64,000 bases of DNA from Astrocystis sublimbata (taxonomy: Eukaryota; Ascomycota; Sordariomycetes; Xylariales; Xylariaceae): NCBI GenBank assembly GCA_022453515.1, contig JAJNNY010000013.1:558001-622000 (forward strand), given 5' to 3'. Positions 1 to 10,718 of the stretch are shown here, piece by piece. Positions within the stretch are counted from its first letter, which is position 1. Every line of letters begins with the position of its first letter. The notes below the pieces were generated by a model, which saw only the letters and a list, made by a program, of their open reading frames with translations, did no database searches and was not told where the DNA came from. Both the position numbers and the translations under genes were made by a program.

Positions 1-297
1 GCCAGGATCATCTGGGTTATCCTCGTCGCGGAAGGCCAAGACGTAGCCTGATTCTTCGACAATGCGACGGGCCTCAAAGCTCACATGGGCGAGAGGCATC
101 TTCACGTCCGACCGATTCAGCAATTGCATCTTCAGTTTGGCGGATGCCCAAACCAAGGCGTTGAATATGCGAGACTCTGGGAGCGCGAATCGCCATATCA
201 TCTCACGAATCTCAAGCGGCAGATCGGCGAATGTGAGGCCCGAGGTCGTCGTGTCATTGAGGGGGCCCGAACCTGGTTCATGCTGAGATCCCGACAT
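1..297 (-). CDS. 2EXR-domain protein, C-terminus beyond left edge
   Basis: The minus strand is open from an ATG at 297 to the window edge, giving the first 99 residues. Residues about 22-35 read FADLPLEIREMIWRFALPES, the hallmark of the fungal 2EXR domain, an F-box-like motif found in many ascomycete proteins of unknown function. A short polar leader precedes it. The following segment has the alternating hydrophobic pattern usual for this family (LVWASAKLKMQLL, LAHVSFEARRIV). No intron is needed in the visible part. The family is expanded in filamentous fungi and has no defined biochemical role, so only the domain is assigned. It stands apart from the metabolite genes to its right. Confidence 0.8.
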   Translation of the reverse strand, partial: MSGSQHEPGSGPLNDTTTSGLTFADLPLEIREMIWRFALPESRIFNALVWASAKLKMQLLNRSDVKMPLAHVSFEARRIVEESGYVLAFRDEDNPDDPG

Positions 298-801
298 TAT
301 TCACCGCGAAAGATTTCATTCAGCGTAGCGGTCGCATCGCCTGAAATGGTATCTGGACTCAAATACGTTGTACCAGATGTACATGCCGAGCAGCTCGTCG
401 CAATTCCCTGGCATCATCGGTGGGATGGATTCCTGAGGAGGGCAAATCAAACCTGGAAGGGCCTTCCAAGCTAGGAGTAGGTAGGTATTGCATACCTAAT
501 TTCGTGTTGACTCGATTTGGTACACGCCTCAATAGGGGAATATAAGCGGCATAGATGAATAATATACCATTAACCAGTATACTAAGCGGAGATTGAGCAG
601 GAGATAAGGGATGGGGGACCTAGCCGGATGCAGGTGTGACCCGTCGATCGACTTAATAGCGGGTTCCGTAGATCTTGTAAGTCCGGTAGTCCTCCATGAA
701 TTTCGTATCACAGTATTAGCGACCATAGCCAGCGTCAGCCCCCAACAGTGCTTTCCAGGGCAGACTCACCGAAACCCCAAAATCATCACAACACTCGCGA
801 C
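298..801. other. intergenic, nothing recognised
   Basis: Upstream region of the 2EXR gene. It contains a short TAGGTAGGTA-type motif near 478-487. No coding pattern could be supported on either strand. Confidence 0.5.
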
Positions 802-1054
802 ATGACACCCCCAAGTGCATCTAGCAGGTTTGGACACTTCGGATACGGACACATCCCCGCGCTCATCGCAGGCACTTTGATGGCAGTTGGCGGATTTCGC
901 ACCATTTTTTATGCCCGCCGGTGGCCACGCCATGCTCAAGTTCGGCTTCCCTGAACGCATAGCTGACACGCCTATGAATGGACCTGTATTCGTGGTTGGC
1001 AACGTTCGCACTACTTGCCTCGGAGTCTTGATGCTTCTATTCTATTCGTGCTAA
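802..1054 (+). pseudogene. DUF4267-like small membrane protein, frame broken
   Basis: An ATG at 802 opens a frame with a hydrophobic segment (GHIPALIAGTLMAVGGF). The continuation typical of DUF4267 proteins lies in another frame from about 911, reading AMLKFGFPERIAD and then VFVVGNVRTTCLGVLMLLFY, with a TAA at 1052-1054. The two frames meet at a run of six T (905-910), and no GT-AG intron can join them. The C-terminus also looks short, because DUF4267 proteins are usually near 130 residues. This is either a decayed gene or a one-base assembly error in the T run. The family assignment rests on pattern resemblance only. Confidence 0.4.
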
Positions 1055-1313
1055 CAACATGTCGAGAATCCATGTAGTCGAAATCGATTACTTGCTCAGC
1101 TTGGGAGCCAATCTACCTAGCTATTGACGACACCCAGCGGATGGTGTCTCACTCCGGTCTTATTTCCGATCAAAGTATTAAGCCAACCCTCGAGGTGATA
1201 ATACTACTTGCTCTGAGAACATTAACACTACTCAACAAAGGTTTTATCGTCCTTCAACAACAGTCTTGTGCCCTTGACCCTCAATGATACGATGCATATG
1301 CATTTGCGCCCCA

Positions 1314-3339
1314 TCATAGGGTAAATCTGAAAGAGGGGTGGTGATCACCCATATTCTCGACCTCCTCAGCTGGTCGATGAAGCCTGTGATCTCTTTTCCC
1401 AGCATCACGCGCCCGATTTTCCAACAACAGCCCCACGAACATCACCGTAGCAGCAATTCCGCCAAGCAAAGTCAATGCCAGTGCAGTGCCATACCCTGTC
1501 GGGTATCTTAGGGCCTCACGCTCCAAATATACACTAGTCATTACAGGGCCTGAGATATTGCCAAGCGCCACCTCCATACTAGAGCTGAAAGCGCGTTTCC
1601 AATGCCCGGAGATGTTGTTCGCGAGCCAAGTCAAGGTAAAGGGAATCTGGGGGAATCCACCAATTGCAATCAGAAATAATGCAGCGTACTTGACATCGCG
1701 ACTTAACTTATCCTGGCAAAGGAGTAATGAGAATCCGACAATAGTGACAACAAAGCCGAACATGATGAACCCGTAGCGGTGTCGTGATCGGTCCGAGAGC
1801 CATGATATGAAGAGCATCCAGAAAGCTGCCGCCACAAAGATTGGGACGCTATGAATCTGCGCCTGACGTGCCGTCCAGCCGAACTCAGCGAGAATGGTCG
1901 GTATGAAAAAGGTGATGGACATAGGTGCTCCCCCTAGACCAAAATTCGCCAAAGAGCAGACCCATATCTTCCAGTCACTGAATATGAGCTTGTATGCTTG
2001 TTTGTTCAAGGTGTCCACTGTGACGGTGTAGTTAGTCATAATGAGTACGAGGGGCTGTTTCGAGATTGCGAGCTTCACCCGAACGCTAAATCAGGTTGGG
2101 CATGATAAACAGGAAACGAGAAAGTCACACACTTCGAGCTTCGGCGGTACTATCTGCAGCTATAATGCGGCTGAGCAGCACCTTCTCCTGTGCATCCAGG
2201 AATCGGCATTCAGAGGGCCAGTCTGCAATCAAAAACACGGCGAAAATTGAAAGGAGAGCTGTCGCCCCTCCTTCAATGATGAAGATCCAACGCCAGGCGC
2301 GCATATGAAATTGTCCGTCGAGGCCGGCGATAGCATAAGCAAGGAGCTGTAAGAGGAAGATAATTAGCTAAGCATAGATTAAAGTATAGAATTCGCTCTA
2401 TTATCTTCCCGAGACTGAAGGTGAGGGGGACTAGTAAGTATAAGGAGTTGCTTACGCCTCCAATTGCGCCTGAAATAACGATACCGAAGAAGATGATGCT
2501 CATGCGCAACTGAAAGTCGTGGCGCTTGTAATACATGGACGTGAGGTAGATCATTCCAGGTAGGAACCCAGCCTCGAACATACCCAGGAGAAAACGGAGG
2601 GCGACAAGTTGGCCGAAGGTTTTCACGAAGCCCATGGACATGTTGACAATGCCCCATCCAAACATGAGAGCTGAGAGGTACCAAGCTATGCTCAGTTCAA
2701 TCAGTCCGTGTCGATCAATCAAAATAAACCATGTTCCCAGATTCCCGAGGGGCGGAAGTGGAAGATGAGATGAGAACTGTGTAGGCGCTCATAGCGGGCT
2801 TCATGAAATGACTGCACATACAAGGCCGCACTTTTTTGATTATCATGTTACTCGGTGTCTCCAGGATGATGTAGGGAATAAAATATACCTAGAAAAACAA
2901 TCATATTCAGTAAAGTTTGTAAATCAGATCAACAGAAAGAGTTATCAATATGCGAGTCGCCGAAGAAAGTGCCGCAACTTACGAAGAGGGCGATGTTGTA
3001 TCGATTTCCGTAGAGATTCAGATCCTCCGTCAGTCCCTGAATACGGGCATTTCCGATATTAATGCGGTCTAAATATGCAAAGATGTACAAGACGAAGAGG
3101 ATGGGGTAGATGTGAAGATCAATTTTCCAACGGAGACGCCTTTCTGCACTCGGGTCAATTGAATCGATGGGGTTACCATTCGTGGTTGCTTTGAGTGACC
3201 CATCAGCTTCACGACTGTGTTCGGTAATTGTATCCAGGGCCGAAGCGTTGAAAAGAACTGTGTCTCTATCATTTTGAGCTTGCGAGACATCTCGCTCGAC
3301 GTCCATGGTATCCTCTGTGATTTCGTGGCTATATGGCAT
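1314..3339 (-). CDS. MFS transporter, anion:cation symporter (Dal5-like) family
   Basis: Five exons give a 523-residue protein: 3339-2983, 2888-2822, 2685-2456, 2346-2133 and 2017-1314. All four introns have GT-AG ends and phases that agree. An acidic cytoplasmic N-terminus of about 85 residues precedes the first membrane helix. The stretch LFVLYIFAYLDRINIGNARI is the signature helix of the ACS family, which includes allantoate, nicotinate and other organic-anion permeases. Further helices follow around YFIPYIILETPSN, LMFGWGIVNMSMG and LRFLLGMFEAGFLPG, the last being a conserved ACS loop motif. Length and a probable 12-helix layout fit the family. The substrate cannot be read from sequence. 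Its position beside an oxidoreductase, a P450 remnant and a PKS makes export or uptake of a pathway acid plausible, which is inference. Confidence 0.88.
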
Positions 3340-5064
3340 GCTTTCACAGTCGCTCGTGAGCCTTTTCGTGATTGGCGACGTTGAGGAGGATCAGCTACTC
3401 GTGTATCTGCTATTGAGGGTGAGTGGTCGCCTGAAGTAAATATTGCGACACAGTTCCCTGCGATGAGATCCTGAATGATGGAAAGTGGGACGCGGGGTAT
3501 AAAAAGGGGAACAGCTTCACGTGTCCTTATCCGTTAAGCCATATATCCTGCTCTACGGAATGTGAGATGTTTCAGATAGCAGACTCATGTCTAGGAAAGG
3601 ACGATGGATGTGTTGCATCCTAACCGATGTCCTTCACATACTACTGGAACTATTAGAACCGGGTTCCATCATTCTACAATGTTTATTGTGACATCACAAC
3701 AAGGATGAGGTCGATATTTAAGTTTGGCTATACTACTGGATCTATCCGCAATGAACCCTGTTTATGCCGGTTACAACTACTAGGTATTGTTGTAAGGTTA
3801 AACCTTGCAGCACTGATGCAGCCTTATAGGTCATAGTGAGATAGGTACTTTTGAGGGTGCCAGGAAGCAGTCACAACGGAAGCGTACCATATACAAATAA
3901 CTATATGCAGATACCCATATCCGAATCCCACTTCCGTTTGTTCTGCTTTCTGTCGGGAAGGTCAAGTCCCCTAAGCGTCGGCTCCAGCTTGAACGCCACA
4001 GTTTCACCACGCGCATACTGTATGTGATTGCATGGGATTCAGCAGCGTAAATTTTGAATTGCAAATCTTCTGTGAAACTATAAAACGATAATTCCGTGCG
4101 TAAATGGAAAAGGTTGTGATTGGAACATGTTGCTCAGCTTGCCCCCTGCAATGATTGATCTTGGAGATAGACTCATAACCAATCTTGTTTGCTTCGTCTC
4201 ATGGGATGAGGTCATGCGTGACACCATTGACATAAGCGGTCAATTATTTAGTTTTGTGACATAAGTCTCATCGAGGGGTTTTGAGATCGTTTTTGATGGA
4301 AGTATGCGTCTCAACCAGCTACCCAAGCTGATTTGATTTGGCATCCAGTAGCGTTGATCTGCGAAGATGATATCTCACGAAGCCTTCGCCCAGAGAAACA
4401 ATAATTCAGGACCGAATAGAACTTGCTTCGACTTTATAGATGCTACCTATCACGGAGCCGACAGGATGGCTGAATTGTTCACCGGCTTCAACTTGAAACT
4501 ATGCAGCCACAGCCTGCGCAAAAGAAAAGCTCCCTTAACTTCCACTTGATTCACATTGACACGAATTGATTTCGACGAAAGTACTGTTCATTGAAATGGA
4601 AACTATCCTGTCGATACAGCATCGCACTGCGAACATATTGCGTTAACATGTTGTCGATACTAAACCTCGGACAAGTCCTTCGGGGAAGGAGTGGGGCTTA
4701 CATCGTGTCTAAAAAGATCAAAGACCTCGTATGGCTTGCGAGGTTCGTAGTTCATGCATGATCAATGATACTAGACCCATATGATATGCGTGTATCTATT
4801 GAAGTACCTAGATATGTAAAACAAATAGAAATGAAAAGAAGTATAACCCAAATCAAACCCAAGCTGTATGTATGTGTGCAAGGAAAGGGCAAGCGTCTCG
4901 CGCCAGACGTCTTGATAAGGCTTGAAAACATTCTATAGACCCAAGCTGTATAGAATCTATCCGGCGTTAGCCCCTGTCTACAGAACCCTCTCGTCGTCCC
5001 CTGCCACAATTAGTCAATTAGCTCACTATCTTACCCTTCAATACCAGCCAGCTAATGGCCGAAC
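3340..5064. other. intergenic between transporter start and oxidoreductase 3' end
   Basis: Promoter region of the transporter and 3' flank of the oxidoreductase, 1.7 kb. A plus-strand TATA-like motif (GGTATAAAAAGGGG, about 3497-3510) faces away from both annotated genes and has no supported gene after it. Short open frames here carry no recognisable domain. Confidence 0.5.
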
Positions 5065-6858
5065 CTAAGGATAGGACGTAGGTAGAGCGTGGTAGAACCG
5101 GAAGACGTTGTTCGGGTCGTACTGAGCCTTCAGTTTGGCGAGCCGGGGAAGCTTGTTCGCTCCGTAGATCGACTCAAGGCTCTCGTCGCCCGCCGCGTAG
5201 TTGACGTAAACAGTCAGGTTGCCGTAACCTGAAGTCGCTGCGAAATCGCTCCGAAGCTCGCGCCCCATGGCGTTGGCCGCCGTTTCAACAGTGTCGCCGA
5301 GACTTCCCCAGCGAAACTGGAGCAGGCTGTCTTGTATTAGCCGATACAGCACAATAGATCCGATATTTCACTGCACATATGAGGAGAAAGGGGGGTGGCG
5401 TAGACTCACCCATATGTGGTGACGTCTCGCCATGGATACGCTGCTGCGTCGTCTGGTACGGCGGTCACAGCCTCGTTGGACCACGACTCGAGCAAGATGA
5501 TCGAACCACGAGCGTTTGGGTGGGTATCGTAGAAGTCGGCCATCTTTTTAAGGCTGGAGGACATGGTGGGCACGTCGAATGCTTTGAGATTGAAGCCGTA
5601 AACGTCGGAGATTCCACCGCGGGCACAGATCGCGTCGTCGATCTGGAACATGGAATCCGAGGCGAGCTTGTTCCATGGAATCGTCGAAACACTTTTGAAA
5701 AGAAATGGGCCGAGGTTTAGAATCGGGGTCATGGCTTTAAGACCGTCCTTTTTCGGCCCAGCGTACAAAAGACTAGCCCTGATTTGCGTCTGTCAATGGA
5801 CCCGTCAGCAATATTTTTCAAGTGACTCGAACATGAGAAGTGTGTTGATGTTAGTCTTGGCTTACTTGACTTGCTGAAGTATTGTAGATGACCATCGTCT
5901 GAACAGTTAGTTCCGCGGGCAACGGCAACAGTTTCGCCACGGCCTCAAAGTAAGACACATTCTTCTCAAGCGGCAAAATAAGGTCCACGCTGGTCCAAAC
6001 ACCGCCCTTGTACAGCGGGTGGAGCTGGTAGGTAGCTGACGTGATTACGCCGAAGTTGTGACCTGCGCCCCGGATCGCCCAGAAGAGGTCTGAATTCGAA
6101 GTCTCCGACACTTTTAGTAAAGTTCCGTTTGCGGTGACAATCCGAGCCGATACCAAAGAATCCAGTACCAAGCCGTTCAGCCCGTTCAGGTGACCAATGC
6201 CGCCACCAATCGTCACGCCCGTCATGCCGGGGCAGCTCGCCGTTCCCGTTGCTGCCCCGGGATATTAGCATGCAGTCCATGTGTGCGGAGGCGAATCTTG
6301 ATGATACTCACGAACTTGGAAGCCAGCCTTGTAGACGGGGTCAAAGACCTCCCCAAAATGCACACCGCCCCCGATGGTTAGAGTAGAGGCGTGTTTGTTG
6401 ATGCTGATACTATTGAGTTGGCTCAGGTCAATTGCTACGCCCCCTTTCACATGGGCTAGCGTGGTGGAAAAGCCATGACGACCACCGGTGGCGAGTAGAG
6501 GCAGCCCGTGCTCTTGTGCGGCTTTTACCTGCGTCTGGTCAGTTTGAAGATCAAGTGAGTGGTATGTTGGGCACAATACTGCCGTCACCACGTCTGTCTC
6601 TGTGGCCGGAGAGATGGCCACGCTGTACGTGGGGGCCATGTAGATGTCCCATCTCTCGGTGGCGTTGAAGAATTCTGGAGATCCCTTGATGGAGATGGTC
6701 GTCTTAGGGGACCAGTGGTACCTTGAGTCGTTGAAAGGAGGTGGTGCACGAGATTTTACTGCCACAGCAACGCTGCCGCGGACAAGGCAAAGAAGGCCGA
6801 GACAGAAGAACTGGGAAACGCGCATCTTGGAACGACGCTTTTGCTTCACACTTGGCAC
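5065..6858 (-). CDS. secreted FAD-linked oxidoreductase (BBE-like), last exon out of frame
   Basis: Exons are 6858-6580, 6528-6312, 6251-5866 and 5789-5410, plus a final coding segment ending at 5065. The second ATG at 6825 begins a good signal peptide (MRVSQFFCLGLLCLV) and may be the true start. The PCMH/FAD_binding_4 domain is clear. ATGGRHGF carries the histidine for 8-alpha-histidyl FAD, and TASCPGMTGVTIGGGIG carries the cysteine aligned with the 6-S-cysteinyl link, so a bicovalent flavin is likely. Such enzymes perform oxidative cyclisations or alcohol oxidations in fungal metabolite clusters. The final segment encodes the BBE tail (VYVNYAAGDES, LKAQYDPNNVF). The only good acceptor before it (CAG ending at 5372) joins out of frame to the donor at 5409 and soon meets a stop. 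The enzyme may therefore lose its C-terminal BBE motif. Confidence 0.8.
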
Positions 6859-6897
6859 TTGGGTTGCTTATCGAATTCAAGAGGGACTGGTAGTGCC

Positions 6898-6905
6898 TTT
6901 TTATA
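6898..6905 (-). promoter_or_regulatory. TATA box of the FAD oxidoreductase
   Basis: TATAAAAA on the minus strand, about 40 bp upstream of the first ATG (6858) and 73 bp upstream of the signal-peptide ATG (6825). Transcription starting about 30 bp downstream of the box would favour the ATG at 6825 as the translation start. Confidence 0.45.
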
Positions 6906-8875
6906 CACTCAACATTGTCCAGTTGGCCAGCTAACACGTGAACTTCAGCTTCAGGCAATCCAGCCGGTGCGGTCGGACTGGCCGGGGCCATTGAAACATA
7001 AACAGACATTCGCATGATACCAATCCTTCTGGGAAGCAACTATTGAACCTGAACGGCGTAGTTCTGTGGCCCCTCAATAGAGGATCCCATCGTACTCTCA
7101 TCTGACTAGGATGGCTTGAGGCTGAGATCAAATCTGGGTGTGACCTTAGGTCGCGTGGTAGGCACAGCCTGCGGTTGACTACCTAGAAAAAAAGGTTTAA
7201 TAGAGGTGTTGGCATAGGACGCATCTGTTGTCCCTACCAAAGACTCTCCTGGTCATCACATTTATGGAAAAGAGGTGCTTAGGCCCATTCGAGAGTCGCT
7301 CCCGGGCTCCCGGGCCCACGTAAGCGGCCGAAAATAGGGCATGAGTCAGTATTCTAGGGCTTGGGACTGAGAATAGGTTCGATTCAAATCGAATAATAAT
7401 CTTCTAGGGCACCAACGAATCCATGAGGTCTAAGTTCCTTTAGTTTCTCCACAGAGCTGGCCCTCTTATCTATGCACCTTTGTTTCCCTTTGTTTCATCC
7501 TGCAAAAGCGAGGCTGTCCTCATAGCCCCCACATAGCCAATATCCCTTAGGTCGTGGGTAATGTGTGTCAGAACAGGGGTGATTAGTATACTCCATACCC
7601 CTTAATTATATATATCTAGACTCCCCTGGAGCCTTTAAGGCTCGTACCTTTGCCTTTACAGCTTATCTTTACATACTGATTACACGTTTTACCTATATAC
7701 CGTTCCACTATTTGACAATATGTCTGGGCTAATACGGAGCCGTTCCTATTGATGTAGGGGTTCGCGAATTCAGGCTATAGTGGCCTTGGCTAACCTTGAC
7801 CGTATGACACCACATGATTAACAGGGCTAAGATCAATTTAAATGGAGCAGTATTGGTTCTTCAAATGCGAGTAAAAGATAGAGATAGCAAGTCGAAGGTC
7901 AATGGATTACACCAAGGGCACAATGGCGTTATGAATATTGTAGAAGGTGGCATTCAGGTTGTTACGAATATCTTCTAGAGGGGGATCAGAAATATAATTC
8001 GTGAGGGATCTCAGTTATTTGAAACCTGGATGCTCTCATTATGCTAGCAAAGCTTCGTGTCAGACCAACTGGGCGCACAGTAGCCTGTACCGACTTTGCC
8101 GCGGATGACATTGGTTGGTGGCACTTTCATTACTCAATTCTGGCATTGATTACGAGTTGAGTTAAAATAAACGAATCGTGGCGCACATGTGGTAAGCAAC
8201 ATTATGCTGCAAGTTGATCATAGGACGTCCAAAGTCAGCATGAAAAACTCTCCTGTCTACCCAAAACAGGCCTCTGAACAGATTTCAGGTCTGAAAAGCC
8301 TTGGGTGAATCGTGCAATCGATGGCGTTGTATCCTAAAAGTTTTGTGCCTGGTCATCTACGCCATTTTGAATCCTATCTGAGTCTTAGGATATGGCGCAG
8401 GTCGCTTACTGCCATAGCACGTGTTGGTACAATCTAGTCATCCGTAGGTATGTAGGAACAGATTTCAACAACTCCTTTTGTGGAGTTCTTGGTATATGGA
8501 CTAACATATCACTCGGCCGAGAAGACCTGCCGTGCCAATCGAGACCAATCTAGTTACACAACTCTGACATCCGCAATCTCTGACATTATAAGTCACTGTA
8601 CTAAAATCCCAGATACACTATCTCTAGAACGAGGCTGATGATCTAGATCCTTTCCTGGTCTGACATGCATAATCTTTGACAAGGGTTCTACGGGCGCTTT
8701 TAACCTTTTTAGCAATTTGTACCGATAGCTGGACGAAAAGGAACCGCTATAATTATATGACCCGAAAAAGAGAAGACTTCATTTCATATGAAACAGAACG
8801 GCGATTAGGGGTATTAGTTTGGAATGTATAGTATACTTTTTAACTAGAATACTCTATATATGAGTGGTTATTATA
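6906..8875. other. intergenic, left flank of the transposon
   Basis: About 2 kb without a supportable gene. The 5' half of the P450 whose 3' half lies right of the transposon would be expected here if a simple insertion had occurred, but no P450-like coding could be found on either strand. The TA at 8874-8875 is the left copy of the target duplication. The sequence becomes AT-rich towards the element. Confidence 0.5.
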
Positions 8876-8903
8876 ACGTCGGTCCCCTATCAACCGGCCA
8901 CCC
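8876..8903 (+). repeat. left terminal inverted repeat of the Fot-like element
   Basis: Begins ACGTCGGTCCCCTATCAACC directly after the TA at 8874-8875. It matches the reverse complement of 10691-10718 at 27 of 28 positions. Confidence 0.92.
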
Positions 8904-9099
8904 CGGTCACCCGGCCACTCAATCCCACCTATTATTACCATTACCCACTATCTTTATTCTCACTTTCAGAGTTATCTGTAACAACTATAATACATTCTTC
9001 GGTTTTACTAGGTAAATCAGACCTGCTAGATTTACTAGGATTACTCTTAATGTCGCTAGCAGTAATTTATGCCCGCCGGATGTTTTTAATATTAGTAAA

Positions 9100-10584
9100 C
9101 TTAGATTAAGGGCTTAATTCTATCTTTTTCCGCTTCCAAGGAATTGTAGCTTTAAATTTAGCTTTCTAGGCTTTTTTTTTGCGGCGTTTAAAAGCTAACT
9201 AAGTGTCCTTTTTAATAAAAGCCTTTTTAACCTTTGAAAATAACAGCCGTTGGGTAGTAGATCCTATTATAGTAGTAGTATATGTATCCAATTGCTAACA
9301 GAGGTCCTAGGAATGCTGAGGAGTAGACCATACAACTTTTGAAGCCTCTGAATCTATTAATTCTAGTAGATTATTAACCTAGCTATTGGTTTGGATATTC
9401 TTAAGAGTTATTAGGGCTTTTTGGAAATGCTTTTTTAAAAGTAAAAAGCTTAGTAGTAGATATTTTAATAAAACCGGCTATAATCTAGTAGTTTTTTAAC
9501 TAGCTATAATATTTAATATTATTAAAGTATTTAAACAGGCTTTATAATAGTATTTAAAGAAATTTCGCTTACTAACAATAGAAGAATCGTATAAATAGGT
9601 AGTATACCCGAGATATTTACGATAGGCGGTTTTTAAAGGGGAAAATACTACAACGTTAAAAGGTTAAAGGATATAGGAGGCATAAAAAAGCAAATATAAC
9701 AGTTGGATATTATTTTAAAAGCACTCCCATATTAAATCTATTGTTGTATGGCTTCTATGGCCGTTAAAAATTAGGAGCCTGGCTTTAGAAGGGTTGTCTG
9801 GTTGGGTTAACGGGATAAAAACCTTCTAGACCCATTCTAGCCTAATAAAATCGTCTATTTATCTTTTTTTCTAGTAATCCTATCTCTAACCTTTAAATGG
9901 CTTAAGATCTAAAGGATACTATTATTATTATAATAAACTGCTTTTAAAAATCACTAAAAAAGGCAGAAAGGTTCCGGTAGCAGAGATATACTTAATAATA
10001 GATAACCAGGTCCTCCCCCCAGGCGTTTTTCACTAAATAAGGGCTTTCTAAGCCCTCCCAAGAACCAAGCCATTCTTTCCCATCCTTTCTATTATACCGA
10101 TTTCGTCCATATTATATCTGTTTTCCGGTTTAATAGTTTTAATAGCTAGGATTACTAGGCGCTAGAACTATCTTCGGATAATATTAATAATTGCCCTATT
10201 TAAACGCTGAGAATCGATAGACCTGCTTCTATAGACTTAAATTAATAGGTTTTTTACTAAAAAACGGGAAACCTAGTGCTTTCCGAGTGATATGTTGAGC
10301 CCTTAGGCGTTAAAAACGCGGCTAACAAATTCCCTTAGTTCTACATAGGTTAAAGGAAGCCCTAAATCGGACTAGAGAAATACCTATTGGGCTAATCGCT
10401 CCTTAGTCTCTAAAAAGACCTTTAAACGGTGATTTTAAGCTTCTTTTTTGGCCGGGACACCGTTGATACGGTTTTGAAGCGTAGCTCTTGGAACCCCTTA
10501 TTCGAAGGAGGCCTTACAGACGCTACGGCCCGCTGTAACTACTACAATAGTAGAATCAACATCTTCTTCGGTATACCGAGGCAT
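9100..10584 (-). pseudogene. pogo/Fot DDE transposase relic
   Basis: The minus strand starts with an ATG at 10584 reading MPRYTEEDVDSTIVVVTAGR, the N-terminal psq-type helix-turn-helix of fungal pogo transposases, followed after a stop by GVPRATLQNRINGVPAKKEA. DDE_1 landmarks follow in order. MDEIG at about 10110-10096 is the first catalytic aspartate region, then TWLSIIKYISATGTFLPFLV. RLLIFNGHRSHTTIDLIWEC at about 9790-9730 is the second region, with asparagine where aspartate is expected. FSPLKTAYRKYLG comes last, near 9650-9615. Many in-frame TAA and TAG codons interrupt it. Both the stops and the D-to-N change fit C-to-T or G-to-A mutation. The 3' limit is approximate. Confidence 0.88.
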
Positions 10585-10690
10585 AGAAAGTTTGTAAATA
10601 AGTATGTAAATTTTTAAAAAAAACAAAAAATAATTGCATGTTTGACGATTGTGAGAAACAAGGAGTGTAAGTAGCGGTGTGAGTAAAAGT

Positions 10691-10718
10691 GGGTGGCTGG
10701 TTGATAGGGGACCGACGT
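10691..10718 (-). repeat. right terminal inverted repeat of the Fot-like element
   Basis: Ends GATAGGGGACCGACGT immediately before the TA at 10719-10720. It is the inverted copy of 8876-8903 with one transition. Reading continues directly into P450 coding sequence. Confidence 0.92.

Larger units (their letters stand above)
8876..10718 (-). mobile_element. Fot/pogo-type DNA transposon, RIP-degraded
   Basis: An 1843-bp element bounded by 28-bp terminal inverted repeats (8876-8903 and 10691-10718) that differ at one site, a C/T transition. It is flanked on both sides by TA (8874-8875 and 10719-10720), the target duplication of Tc1/mariner/pogo elements. Inside, the minus strand carries a fungal pogo-type DDE transposase full of TAA and TAG codons. 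The interior is strikingly AT- and TA-rich, whereas the DNA immediately to the right is GC-rich coding sequence. Size, repeats, target site and transposase all match the Fot family. Stops placed where tryptophan and glutamine codons are expected fit RIP-type C-to-T change. The element cannot be autonomous. Confidence 0.92.

Noticed and set aside
3497..3510. Strong plus-strand TATA-like motif
   Set aside because: No plus-strand gene follows within a sensible distance and it is in the wrong orientation for the transporter, so it is mentioned only in the intergenic note.
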